A stretch of DNA of 64,000 nucleotides, taken from Trichomonas tenax (Eukaryota > Parabasalia > Trichomonadida > Trichomonadidae). The notes beneath the pieces are model-generated. The model was not told the DNA's origin, did no database searches, and was given only the letters and a program-made list of their open reading frames with translations. The position numbers were made by a program, and so were the translations under genes. The stretch lies in NCBI GenBank assembly GCA_023091735.1, contig JALKBU010000055.1, positions 41,989-105,988 on the forward strand, read 5' to 3'. The first letter of the stretch is position 1. Every line of letters starts with the position of its first letter. Positions 43,895 to 53,330 of this stretch are shown here, piece by piece.

Positions 43895-44662
43895 TTACTC
43901 AAGATCGATACCCTCAAGAATAGATGGGCGAACACCCTCACGAGCTGGAAGGCTGATGAGTGGGTGCTCGTTCTCACCGATAACGAAGACGTTCATGATA
44001 CGTGTAGCGAACTCAGCGCCAGATGTATCCCTAAGGTGGACGATATCGAAGGAAGCCATCTGCTTCTCGATCTTCTGGATGATACCAACACGGCCGACGT
44101 TACCACCAGCTGTAACCATGGCAACATTACCAACCTTGAACTTGATGACGGACTCGACTTCACCTGTCTTGATGTTGAACTTGAGAGCATCATGGACGCG
44201 GATGGATGGGTCGACATAGGAGATTGTGCGGCCATCGTGTGTAACGACGTGTGGGATACCCTTAGCGCCAATCTTGAACTGGTTGACGCGGAGAAGCTTG
44301 AAGGAGGCCTCCTTAGCTTCGATGTGGTGGACGCAGAAACGGCCTTTGCAGTCGTAGATGATACGGAAGAGCTCGTTGGACTTGCCGAGCTCGATGACGT
44401 CCATCAAACCTGTTGGATAACGGTAGTTTGTACGGATCTTGCCATCGACCTTAACGAGGCGGCGCTTGACAATACCTACGGCCTCCTTGGCGTTGAGGGC
44501 GTACTTCAGGCGGTCGCGAAGGAAGATGTTGATTGGAAGGCACTCGCGAAGCTTGTGTGGACCTGTGGATGGGTGGGAGGCGAATATGCCGGCGGACTTA
44601 GCGAGGAGCCAGTGGTGTGGGGCTGTGAGGCGCTTTAAATGGAAGCGTTGACAACGAGGCAT
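43895..44662 (-). CDS. RPS4: 40S ribosomal protein eS4
   Basis: 255 residues, the normal length. The start reads MPRCQRFHLKRLTAPHHWLL; the S4-type RNA-binding region (SIRVHDALKFNIKTG, about 155-170) and KOW-like segment (VGNVAMVTAGGNVGRVG, about 177-193) are present, with the conserved C-terminal HLRDTSGAEFATRIMNVFVI. eS4 is a core protein of the small ribosomal subunit. Base composition is strikingly G+C-rich against its neighbours, with C-ending codons, the usual mark of very high expression in trichomonads; this also creates a long antisense open frame (43964-44638) that is only a shadow. Start at the first ATG; TTCTCAAAG lies just upstream. Confidence 0.97.
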   Translation of the reverse strand: MPRCQRFHLKRLTAPHHWLLAKSAGIFASHPSTGPHKLRECLPINIFLRDRLKYALNAKEAVGIVKRRLVKVDGKIRTNYRYPTGLMDVIELGKSNELFRIIYDCKGRFCVHHIEAKEASFKLLRVNQFKIGAKGIPHVVTHDGRTISYVDPSIRVHDALKFNIKTGEVESVIKFKVGNVAMVTAGGNVGRVGIIQKIEKQMASFDIVHLRDTSGAEFATRIMNVFVIGENEHPLISLPAREGVRPSILEGIDLE

Positions 44663-44830
44663 TCTTTGAGAAAAGGACCAAAACGATTATTTTAGCCTCA
44701 AATATTTGTTACGTTTTTTTCTATATTTACGATTATTTTGGATTGAATATTCTTAAGAAAAATGTGACAATTTTGTATTATCTTTAATTGTTGTTTTTGC
44801 TGTTAGATTCGTTTATTTGATTTTTGGAAT

Positions 44831-45728
44831 GTGATTTTTCTACATACGAGCCTCACTTGTAATGGAGGCTCATGTACGGTTGATGATTACCAAACAAAGA
44901 CATACAAATCAAATAGCGTTATTATTGAACTTACATTGACTGGGACTGGAACTGAGATTATCCAAGAATGCTTTTATCAATATCCAAATCTTGAAACAGT
45001 TTTTGGAAATGAGAATATACTTTCTATTCAGAGAAGTGCTTTTTATAATTGTCCAAATCTGAAAAAAGTTACATTCCCTTCAGTAAGTAACATTTTAGAA
45101 ATGAATACCGTTTACAGAATTGTATTTCTTTAGAGGTTGTTGAAATGCCAAAGCTCGAAGAAATAGGTGATTATGTATTTTGAAAATGTCAAAAACTAAA
45201 ACAAGTAACCTTTGGACAATTGGTCAATACGCCTTTAATAACTCTAAAATTACAGAAGTTCATGTTTTGACTCCTAAAACAATCATTTCTTCATTTGCCT
45301 TCCCAGATATTCCAACGCTAAAAGTTGTTGAGTTAATCAGATGCTCTGTTAAAATATTTGCCTTTAGTGGTTGTCTAAATATTGAGAAAGTCATTGTTGA
45401 TGACCAACTTCTATCCCTAGAGAGTGGATGCTTTGATGACATTCAAACCTGTGTCTACTACTCTGGCCTGAAAGACTTTTTCATCGATATGGCAATCATT
45501 GTAATGCAGAGAATGTATAAAGCAGTTTTTGTTGGAACTGATTACTCAAAGAATACATTTTGCCAAATCCCAGTGTATAAAGGATTTAATAGTGCTCCAT
45601 GTCCTGCAAAACGTCCATATGTACCAATTAATGTTAAACTTGTAGATGCGGAACCAACATGTCAAAGCTGCACAATGTTCCCTCATGTGCCGTTTTTGAT
45701 GCAAACATTTTCTTCATTGAGACAATAA
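44831..45728 (+). pseudogene. BspA-like LRR protein, frameshifted
   Basis: Three frame segments: 44831-45133 (SLTCNGGSCTVDDYQTKTYK, AFYNCPNLKKVTFPS), a middle piece in a second frame (CISLEVVEMPKLEEIGDYVF then TGA at about 45180, then KCQKLKQVTFGQL) and 45200-45728 in a third (IGQYAFNNSKITEV, FAFSGCLNIEKVIV), ending in a cysteine-containing tail with KRPYVPINVKLVDAEPTC. The text is recently coding and diverges little from intact BspA style, so decay is young. It may have been a secreted version, as no transmembrane segment is seen at the end. It lies head to head with eS4. Confidence 0.65.
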
Positions 45729-46817
45729 AAATAAAGTCTCAAGTCTTGTTCATCCATAGCTATCTGTTTTTGTGTCAGGACAGCCTACATGTAAGGTTGG
45801 TTCGGTTTTAAATAACAAATATTAAAAGAATAAAATAAATCTTTATGTAAATTATGTTTCTTGTGGGCAAGAACTTTGCTAGTGCCATTGCTATATAGTG
45901 GACTAATTAAAAAAAGACAAAGAACCTTTAAATTTAATTCCAAATACTATAACTTAAGCAGGATCTTTGATGAGATATCCTGTAGTATGTATGTATCGAA
46001 AAGATGTTAATGAACCGCTTTTTGGACTCTTATTGCTTGAAAATATCAAGACTATTAAATCGTCAAGGATTTATCATATAACCTAGATGGATCCAAATAT
46101 TGTTGCTGTAGTTTATGATAGCAAAGTATCGATTTGTTGCAAAAGATTTATATTTTGATATTTTGAAGGACAAAATAATGATTTGTGTTATCTAAAGGAT
46201 GTTGGTGTAGACAAAAATTGATTTTGTATATGAAAAAATTATCAATTTTGTAAAATATTTTGGTTCATATAAATGAATTAACAATGGTAACGATTTTCAT
46301 TCATTTGTTTGGTTTTTGTTGCATTTCTGAATAAGCTTCAAATTGCTCTGAACCTTACATTTCAAATTTTATATTTTGGATATGGAAAAAATGGGAATGA
46401 GGCTGTTTTGTGTATTCAATATATTCTTTGTTTCAGCACATTTTGGATTCTCGTTGAAAATTAGTGATAAATCAACACTAACACCATTTTTTAAACATGA
46501 AAAAGAAATGAAAAATTTTGAAAGTCAATAAATTATAATAATAAAATTAAAAATTATCAATTTGAGATTGATTTACAAATATTTTCAAAAAATAATTAAA
46601 GAAAAACTTTTGATTTTAGATATAGATATGTGCATCCATTTCAAATATTCAATAAAATTGAATTTTCAGGAAATATTCATAAATTCGGAGAAATTTTATG
46701 ATAATTGAATTCAAATAACGTAACAGATATTAATTTTATGAATAAAATGAAAAAATCCATTATAACCCCTAAATTTTAATACCAACCCCTCAAAATTGTA
46801 TTTAAAAATCAACAACA
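45729..46817. other. intergenic, 1.1 kb
   Basis: AT-rich, no supported gene. The last 70 bp before the kinase gene contain CCATTATAACCCC and CCAACCCC words that break the A/T run. Confidence 0.5.
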
Positions 46818-47873
46818 ATGGGTTTGTGCTCGAGCACGCCTCTTCAGAAGGTGCGAAGTCGGCCCAATCAAAATCCATACAACAGGGGTTCAATGGAGCC
46901 CCACCAATTGGCAACTTATACTTCAATAACGTCTTTTATTATACAAAATGATAATCCAGTGATGTACGATTGGGTGTTTAAGAAGCAGATCGGAACTGGA
47001 TCGATGTCTCATGTCTTTTTAGTTGAAAATATTCAAAGCGGAGAAAAATGCGCTGCAAAAGTTTACTCTCTGACGCTTTTGAGACGAAAATCTATAGGTG
47101 ACGAAGAAATACCATTGGTTGCCGTCCAAAAAGAGATTGATATTATGTACGAAATCGAGCACAGATATGTTTTGAAGATTGTCGACGTTTTTGAAGACGA
47201 TCCAACGCAATCTTTGCTTATCATTACACAATTCGCTCAAAAAGGATGTCTACAAAACCTTATTGACGAGAAACAAATTACTCCAACAATGGTCGAAACT
47301 TGTTATTACCAAATTGCTGAAGCATTGAGGTACATTCACTCTCTAAACATCGTCCACAGAGACATAAAGCCCGAAAACATACTCGTTTTCTCAGAATCGC
47401 TTTTCGTTTTATCAGATTTCTCTGTTTCTTCGAAACTGACGTCATCAAAGGACACACTCAGTGACACGAAGGGATCTCCTGCTTTCCTTTCGCCTGAGGA
47501 GTGCGAAGTTTTAGATTTCGCTGCAAAACCTGCGGATGTTTGGGCTTACGGAATTTCTTTATATATGTCTTTGTTTGGAGTGCTTCCGTTCAACATAGGT
47601 AATGCTCCTTCTAATAATATTCTTATTGTAATGATGTTCGTGAAAAAGAGCTTAGAAACAGAAGAATTGAAGTTCCCAGAACACGCAAATCCTCTCGCTT
47701 GTTCTTTGTTATCGAAAGTTCTCGCGAAGAAGCCGGAAGAAAGACCAACGTTCGAGGCTATCATCAGAGACCCTTACTTCGACAGACCGAGAGAGTTCGA
47801 TGAGAAAATACAAAGAGACAAATACGATTTAAGTCGAAATGATACTTCCGACTCAAGTTTTACTATTCAATAA
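46818..47873 (+). CDS. CaMKK/Elm1-like serine-threonine kinase with DFS motif
   Basis: 351 residues. The N-terminus MGLCSS has Gly2 and Cys4, a candidate N-myristoylation plus palmitoylation site, so the kinase is probably membrane-attached. Kinase domain about 50-322: glycine loop GTGSMSHV 59-66, Lys81 in AAKVYS, catalytic HRDIKPEN 180-187, activation loop start DFS at 200-202 in place of DFG, and GSPAFLSPEE 219-228 as the APE region. The inserted RRKSIGDEEIPL after the lysine strand and the GSPAFLSPEE layout resemble CaMKK/LKB1-partner-type kinases that activate AMPK-related enzymes. The DFS variant keeps the Mg-binding Asp, so activity is likely. The C-terminal tail is short and Ser-rich. 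Confidence 0.88.
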   Translation: MGLCSSTPLQKVRSRPNQNPYNRGSMEPHQLATYTSITSFIIQNDNPVMYDWVFKKQIGTGSMSHVFLVENIQSGEKCAAKVYSLTLLRRKSIGDEEIPLVAVQKEIDIMYEIEHRYVLKIVDVFEDDPTQSLLIITQFAQKGCLQNLIDEKQITPTMVETCYYQIAEALRYIHSLNIVHRDIKPENILVFSESLFVLSDFSVSSKLTSSKDTLSDTKGSPAFLSPEECEVLDFAAKPADVWAYGISLYMSLFGVLPFNIGNAPSNNILIVMMFVKKSLETEELKFPEHANPLACSLLSKVLAKKPEERPTFEAIIRDPYFDRPREFDEKIQRDKYDLSRNDTSDSSFTIQ

Positions 47874-47977
47874 TCATTTTTTAATGCTTATTGCTTTATT
47901 TTGTTTGATATAAATATATTTATTATGATATATAAATAGACATCTTAACAAAGAACACCATATTTGAAGAACAATGA

Positions 47978-48135
47978 ATAATATTGTATCTTTGAGATTC
48001 AATCTCAATTATTTGATGTTGCAAAGGCAATGATTGCTGTCGCTATATATGGACCAGCAAATATTGAAGAGATTGCTCAAGTGATTGAAATCAAAACCGC
48101 AATGGAACTTAATAATTTTAATTTGTCATGCTGAT
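47978..48135 (+). pseudogene. relic resembling the SANT domain of ISWI
   Basis: A short open stretch reads FDVAKAMIAVAIYGPANIEE followed by IAQVIEIKTAMELNNF, similar in spacing to the ISWI SANT motif (F..FI.A....G..dI..IA..iE.KT..Ev..Y). It starts after a stop and ends at TGA after LSC. No flanking ISWI sequence was found, so it is a fragment only. Identification is tentative. Confidence 0.3.
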
Positions 48136-48259
48136 TATTGTTGTAAAAATATCATAACTTCATAAATTAGATCGCAATAAAGCAATAAATTAGTTATTGA
48201 AAGCTCAATTAATTATCGAAATATAAAATAACAAAAACGTTGATTATTATCTGCTTTAT

Positions 48260-48660
48260 CATCTGCGTCCGCTGAACATCTTTCTCTCTGCTTCGTGTTT
48301 CTCGATTGTACGTAGTCTATACAAGAAGTCAAGGCCCTGAGGAGTACCAGGCATCTGAAGAGGCATTTGTATTATCAGCGCGAGCAAGTGAACGCTCTAT
48401 AGCCCAATAGAGCGTAGTTAGGTGTCTTCAATTTGAAGATGAAGCAGTGTGATGTGTTAACATGCTCAACTAAGTGCGTTGTTCATGAAAGCTGGCCAAC
48501 AGTTGGACAATTAATAGGAATTTGCAGGCGTTCTTTTGTAACAGGTGGTTTTCCGCCTTCAGAACCTTCAACATCCAAGAAGACAAAATGTCTATGGAAA
48601 GAATGTAGTATTAAAAGAGTTATATTGATTGGTTAAAGTTTGGTGTTAAAATATTCGATA
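48260..48660 (-). pseudogene. decayed protein gene of unknown family
   Basis: On the minus strand one frame reads FLDVEGSEGGKPPVTKERLQ and then IPINCPTVGQLS, a TGA near 48507 and TTHLVEHVNTSHCFIFKLKT, and a second frame ends PGTPQGLDFLYRLRTIEKHE followed by AERKMFSGRR and a stop near 48260. The text is strongly protein-like and interrupted by at least one stop and one frameshift. A CGCTCTAT / ATAGAGCG hairpin at about 48393-48414 falls inside. No family recognised. Confidence 0.4.
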
Positions 48661-48707
48661 TTGAGGGAGTTTTGTGATGAAAGAAAAATTGTAGAAAAAT
48701 GATACAC

Positions 48708-48738
48708 AAAAGTGACAAACTCTTTAACCAAAATCACT
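48708..48738 (+). promoter_or_regulatory. AAAAGTGACAA and TCACT elements (MATE gene)
   Basis: AAAAGTGACAA at 48708-48718 and an Initiator-type TCACT at 48734-48738, twelve bases before the ATG at 48750. Same order as at the SP-RING gene. Confidence 0.45.
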
Positions 48739-48749
48739 TTTAAGCAGCA

Positions 48750-50243
48750 ATGGCTGAGTCATTAGACACAATAAACACGAGAACAGCGACAGACACAAAT
48801 GCGGATATTGCCTATAAAAGTTTTGGAGCTCGATCCCCTTTTATGACAATTTTGATTCAATCAATTGGTCCGTTTGGAGCAGAAATAGTTGGTGCATCGT
48901 ATGGCATTGTCGACACTTATTGGATTTCGAGGTATGTACACGACGCAGGAAACGCAGCCATGGTTTTTGGATCTTTAGTCGATCAAATTTGCAGAGCTTT
49001 CGGCATGTTCATGTGCACGGCTGCTTCTTCAAAACTTTCCTTCCTTAGAGGTGAGAACAGACATAACGAGATTCCACAAGTTTTCGCTGATTTAATTAAA
49101 GTCGCTCTTTTGCTCTGTTTGATTTGCCCAGGCATCCTTTTGCCTCTCATCAAGCCACTGATGAACTTTTTCAACCTCGAGGGCACTGTTAGAGAGTGCA
49201 CACATGATTATTTGTTTTTCGCAGTTTCGGGTTCTCCCTGCACTGTTTTAAACCTTTTCCTTTGCGGAACTGTTCAAGGCGAAGGCAGATCATTGTTATA
49301 CGGCTCAATGCAGATCACTTCGTTCGTTCTTAACATGGCTGTTTTCGATCCTTTGTTCATCGGAATTCTCGATTTGGGAATGAAAGGCGCTGCGATTTCA
49401 AACATTTTGAGTGATGGCATTCCAATGCTTATTTTGGCTGTTTTGTTCATTTTCAAGAAATTAGACACTAAATGCTCTATGTCAGAGATCTGCAGATGCA
49501 AATGTTCTCTACATACAGGCGAAGCTGTCAAAGTTGGTTTCACACAGTTCATTTCACACGTCTGCTTCAGTCTTCCATCATTCTTCTCACGAAAATACCT
49601 CGAAATCAGTGCCAATGATGCATCAAATCCAACTAAATTGATGGCAGGTTTGAATCCTTCAATGAAGTTCTGGTATCTTCCTGGATGTTATGCTGTTGCT
49701 CTTTCTATTGCAATTTTACCTTGCTTGAGTTATGCTTTAGGCAGGAAAGATGCAAAGCGTGTCAAAGCACTATTTTTCGTCGGTTTGTTCATGTCTATAG
49801 TTTGGTGTTCAGTCTTCGAAGTTCTGATGTTCTTCTGCAAGAAGTATTACGCGATGATATTCACGAAAGACAAAGAACTCATTGACATCATTTCGAAGTT
49901 CCTTTTGTATTCATACATCGCTTGCGCTGTTATGGGTATCGAAATGATCTGCGCAAGTTTCGTTCAAGCGATGAAATACGCAATTATCGCAACAATATTA
50001 TCCATAATGACAAGATTCGTTCCTGTTCCACTCTTCGGTACAATTTTGTTCTACATCAAGAAGAGCAAAGATATTTACAGAGTTCTTTTGATGTATCCGT
50101 GCTCTGATGTATTTTCTTGTGTTGTCGGTATCCTGACTGTAATTTATCCATTCACTAGACTTTCCAAAGTCTGTCAGGAGTCTTATGTTGTTTCTCCATT
50201 GATTCCAGACAATGGACCGCTCGAAAAACCAATTTATACATGA
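48750..50243 (+). CDS. MATE-family multidrug/solute efflux transporter
   Basis: 497 residues with about twelve hydrophobic segments in two six-helix halves, starting after a 30-residue cytosolic N-terminus. MATE-like features: the first half opens with GPFGAEIVGASYGIVDTYWI and a GSLVDQICRAFGMF segment, and the middle has GLNPSMKFWYLPGCYAVALS. These carriers export organic cations or drugs by H+ or Na+ antiport at the plasma or vacuolar membrane. Full length, with no lesions. A TGA stop is followed by AATAAAAC nine bases later, and the gene converges on the GH31 relic, 45 bp away. Confidence 0.9.
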   Translation: MAESLDTINTRTATDTNADIAYKSFGARSPFMTILIQSIGPFGAEIVGASYGIVDTYWISRYVHDAGNAAMVFGSLVDQICRAFGMFMCTAASSKLSFLRGENRHNEIPQVFADLIKVALLLCLICPGILLPLIKPLMNFFNLEGTVRECTHDYLFFAVSGSPCTVLNLFLCGTVQGEGRSLLYGSMQITSFVLNMAVFDPLFIGILDLGMKGAAISNILSDGIPMLILAVLFIFKKLDTKCSMSEICRCKCSLHTGEAVKVGFTQFISHVCFSLPSFFSRKYLEISANDASNPTKLMAGLNPSMKFWYLPGCYAVALSIAILPCLSYALGRKDAKRVKALFFVGLFMSIVWCSVFEVLMFFCKKYYAMIFTKDKELIDIISKFLLYSYIACAVMGIEMICASFVQAMKYAIIATILSIMTRFVPVPLFGTILFYIKKSKDIYRVLLMYPCSDVFSCVVGILTVIYPFTRLSKVCQESYVVSPLIPDNGPLEKPIYT

Positions 50244-50288
50244 AAAAATAAAACTTTCTTTACAGATATTTCCATGAAAAAACAAAAT

Positions 50289-50816
50289 TTAGTTGAAATT
50301 AGTTGTGAAAGAGAGATTTTCGAATCCGTAAGTTAACTCCGATCTCTTCATTGTAATATCGAAGATTTCATGCTTAACTTGTTTCTTCTCTGATCTTCTA
50401 AATATGAGTCCTTCAGCTGGAACAAGTCCAGAAATTCTCTTCATGTCATATTTAGTTTCTAATTTCATGAGTGAATACTTGAATCCACTTTTTTTGTTGT
50501 TGGAGAAAACAACAGTTGCATCAACACCAGAATCTGTTGGATATTCATAGTATCCGCAATCCAAGAGATAGAAATGAGTGTGCATGAGAATTTTTTGAGG
50601 AACGTATGTCATATCATCGTTTGGAACAAAAGATTGATTTTCGAGGCGTTTGTAGAAATTGAATTTGATCCACATCTCAATATCCATGTCTTTGATGAAC
50701 GAAAACACTTCTTGTGGCGTTGGCATTGAATAGTCAACAGCACCAAATGCGTTTTGTAGCACCTCTATCATCATCAATGATAGTGAATGATAATTCTCCA
50801 ATTGGAAATGCTTCAA
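50289..50816 (-). pseudogene. C-terminal piece of the GH31 relic (frameshifted)
   Basis: A minus frame of about 175 codons overlapping the next segment in a different frame (switch near 50760, after IIDDD). It reads DIEMWIKFNFYKRLENQSF and later FEITMKRSELTYGFENLSF-like text. It is not a GH31 core, but its position and the short gap to the MATE stop suggest it is the natural 3' end of the same gene. Function of this tail unknown. Confidence 0.45.
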
Positions 50817-52460
50817 CAGTTAATGTTTTGTTTTCGAGAGTTGGAAATATTCCTCCTGCTTTGACGAAAATTGGAATATGATGCAATTTTCCGTATATCA
50901 TGTGCCATCCATTGCAATACTGTCTTCCTGTTTGGTAATTGAACCAGATTCCCTCTGGAAGCCAAACAGCTTGATAACAGACACCGAGATCTTTGTCAAT
51001 TGGATTGGTGAAAGGAGAAGCGATGATATCATCACCAATCAAGAACTGCGATGGACAGTTGTAAGTGCTTTCAATTTCTGGATAATTGTAATACATTGGC
51101 TTGATAATGAAATCAGAGAACGACAAAGAATAGAAAATCGGTGACATCCTGCAGTGCAATTGCATTGCTTTGACAGCCAACTGTTCGATTGTTGGTTCAT
51201 ATCCCCACGGAAGTCTCTCGTGGAAGATGTTCCTGTTCGAGTGCATTCTCATGATCGGAAATAAAGCTCCACACTGTATCCACCTCAGATATAGCTCAGG
51301 AGTCTCGTGTCCATCCATGTGGCTTCCAATGTCGTGTGACCAGAAGATGAAACCGATATTTGCCGCTGTGGCGGTGAAATACGGCTGAAATTGCAAAGAA
51401 CTCCACTCAACAACAGTGTCTCCTGAGAAACCGATAGGATAACGCTGTCCTCCGAGTCCGAGCCATCGAGAGTGGACGCTTCTTCGAATGGATGCAAAAC
51501 GACATCGAAATAGTTCGTCATGAATTTTGGATCTGAGCCACAGAATTTGACTGTTTGCGGTGGTATTACGCCCATTCTCTTCGCCATTTCTTCATATTGC
51601 ATCTCGTGTTTCTGAATTCCTTCCGCTGGATGTAAATTCATTGTCAATGAACATCTGCGTTTGTGTAACTCATCTAAAAGCTTCTGTGGCTCAGGAATTA
51701 ACTCCTTATTCCATGTGTAGCCTGTCCAGCCTTCCAAGTGCCAGTCCATATCGATAACATAGACAGAAAGAGGAATGCCGCGTTTAATGAATTCATCGCA
51801 AATTGAAATCATTTCTTCTGACTTATATGGCCAAAATCTGGACCACCAGAGACCATAGGCAGCACGAGGAATGATTGGATTCTTGCCGCTCATCATCCAG
51901 AAGTCGTAAATGCAGGCTTTGAAGTTGTTATCGTATCCGAAAAAGTAAACATCGATTTGCGATGTGTTTGGATGTACTGTGTTGTCACCAATAATGAATG
52001 CTGACTTGTCATCATAGAAAGCGAAGCCATCGCGTGAGATTAAACCAGGACTAAGTTTGCAAGCGCCAGTGACACAATCTAACGATCTAATTGTACCGAA
52101 AAGGTCCCTTTGTGGCGATTGACCGTACTTCCATGTGAACTTTTCGTGTAAAATTTGGAAAATTTCGCCATTCGGCTTTTCATCTTTGTTTTTGGCAATC
52201 AAAGTCAACAGATCCGTTTTTATTGTCAAGTGTTGATCCGTTGCTATGCTTTCAAACTCGACTAAAGGCATTTTTCTGTTGACAAATGCAACAGTTGGAT
52301 AATCAACGAATTCCTGCTTCGAACTGTATTCGATTCTGATGCAGCGGTTCGTTAAAACGGTTATTCTGTAGTTTCCTCATAAAGTTATCGATGCTGGATC
52401 GGAAACTGGTGAATTCTTTTTTTTCAAGAGGTACAAAAGCAAAAAATTTGAATGAAAGAT
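50734..52460 (-). pseudogene. glycoside hydrolase family 31 (alpha-glucosidase-type), disabled
   Basis: Minus-strand GH31 text in at least three frame segments. 52271-51480 carries YGLWWSRFWPYKSEEM and YVIDMDWH; 51470-50760 carries GQRYPIGFSGDT (general acid/base region), GFIFWSHDIGSHM and a typical active-site tail. Lesions: an in-frame TGA at 52379-52377 upstream of the first ATG, with GNYRITVLTNR coding text on one side and DPASITL on the other; a probable indel in an A-run near 52425; and a junction at about 51470-51490 where FDVVLHPFEE is followed directly, in a new frame, by the HSRWLGLGGQRYP region. The segment that should hold the nucleophile (WWxDWQ) is missing, so no activity is possible. 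Intact GH31 enzymes would hydrolyse alpha-glucosides. Confidence 0.82.
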
Positions 52461-53045
52461 ACAAAAATTTTTGGATATTTAGAAACTCTATACTATAAGG
52501 AATCTATAGCCAACTTTTTAGTTTTTGGATTTTCAGAGGAAAGTGCAGTTTGGTCGGACGGTTTAAAAGAATCTCGATTTCTGCATTTTCATATCAAGCA
52601 TATGGTGAATTATTCAAATAATGGCTGAAAATTACCCTTTTGACACCCCCTGTTATTATTTTACTGACCCTAGTTTTAATGCTCACCAAAATAGACTTCA
52701 TGATTTCATAGGAAGGAGACCTTGAATAACTAATAAAACAACACAACATGCTATAGCGTCACAAATGTAACTTATGCTATGTGCTAAATCATGATTTTAG
52801 CTGATTCATGGCAAACATTTTTTTTATCTTGATGAGGACATCGATTTCCATGATTCTTTTCATATTAAATTTTATGCCAATGATAAGTACTAAGCATTTG
52901 GATAAATAAATTAGTGATTTTTTACAATTGGAAAAAGATTGGATCGAACATACAACTTTCTCTTTATTATAAGGTTAATGTCACGGTTGTCACATTTACT
53001 CAAAATGCTTTATTATTTTTTTCTTCATACTTTTTCTCAGTGTAA
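52461..53045. other. intergenic, 0.6 kb
   Basis: AT-rich 5' flank of the GH31 relic; nothing recognised. Confidence 0.5.
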
Positions 53046-53330
53046 ATGTCAGAAAAAGTTGAATCAAAAGGTAATATTCATTGAGATTCTGATGGATCCC
53101 GAGATTCATTAGCTTTAAGTTGCTTGAATGCTACTCTGTATCAAGCTGAGCAATCACAACACGTTTTTTATGTCGTTGTCTGTTAGGAATCTTGCTTTTT
53201 CCTTGAATACCTCTCCATCTTCGAGATGGGCAGGGGAAAATTGCAAGGCTCAGCTTCATGACGTAATAAGGAAGTTTTCGTTGTTTTGTGAGAGAAGTCG
53301 CCTACAGATCAGACTCTAGCTTGAATAGAG
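53046..53330 (+). pseudogene. possible decayed gene of unknown family
   Basis: ATG at 53046 (ATGTCAGAAAAAGTTGAATC) opens text that reads DSDGSRDSLALSCLNATLYQ after a TGA, and is then broken by further stops. G+C rises to coding-like levels at 53190-53310. No family recognised; may be chance. Confidence 0.25.

Noticed and set aside
43964..44638. 224-codon plus-strand ORF opposite eS4
   Set aside because: Shadow of a G+C-rich coding strand; no promoter motif or recognisable domain.
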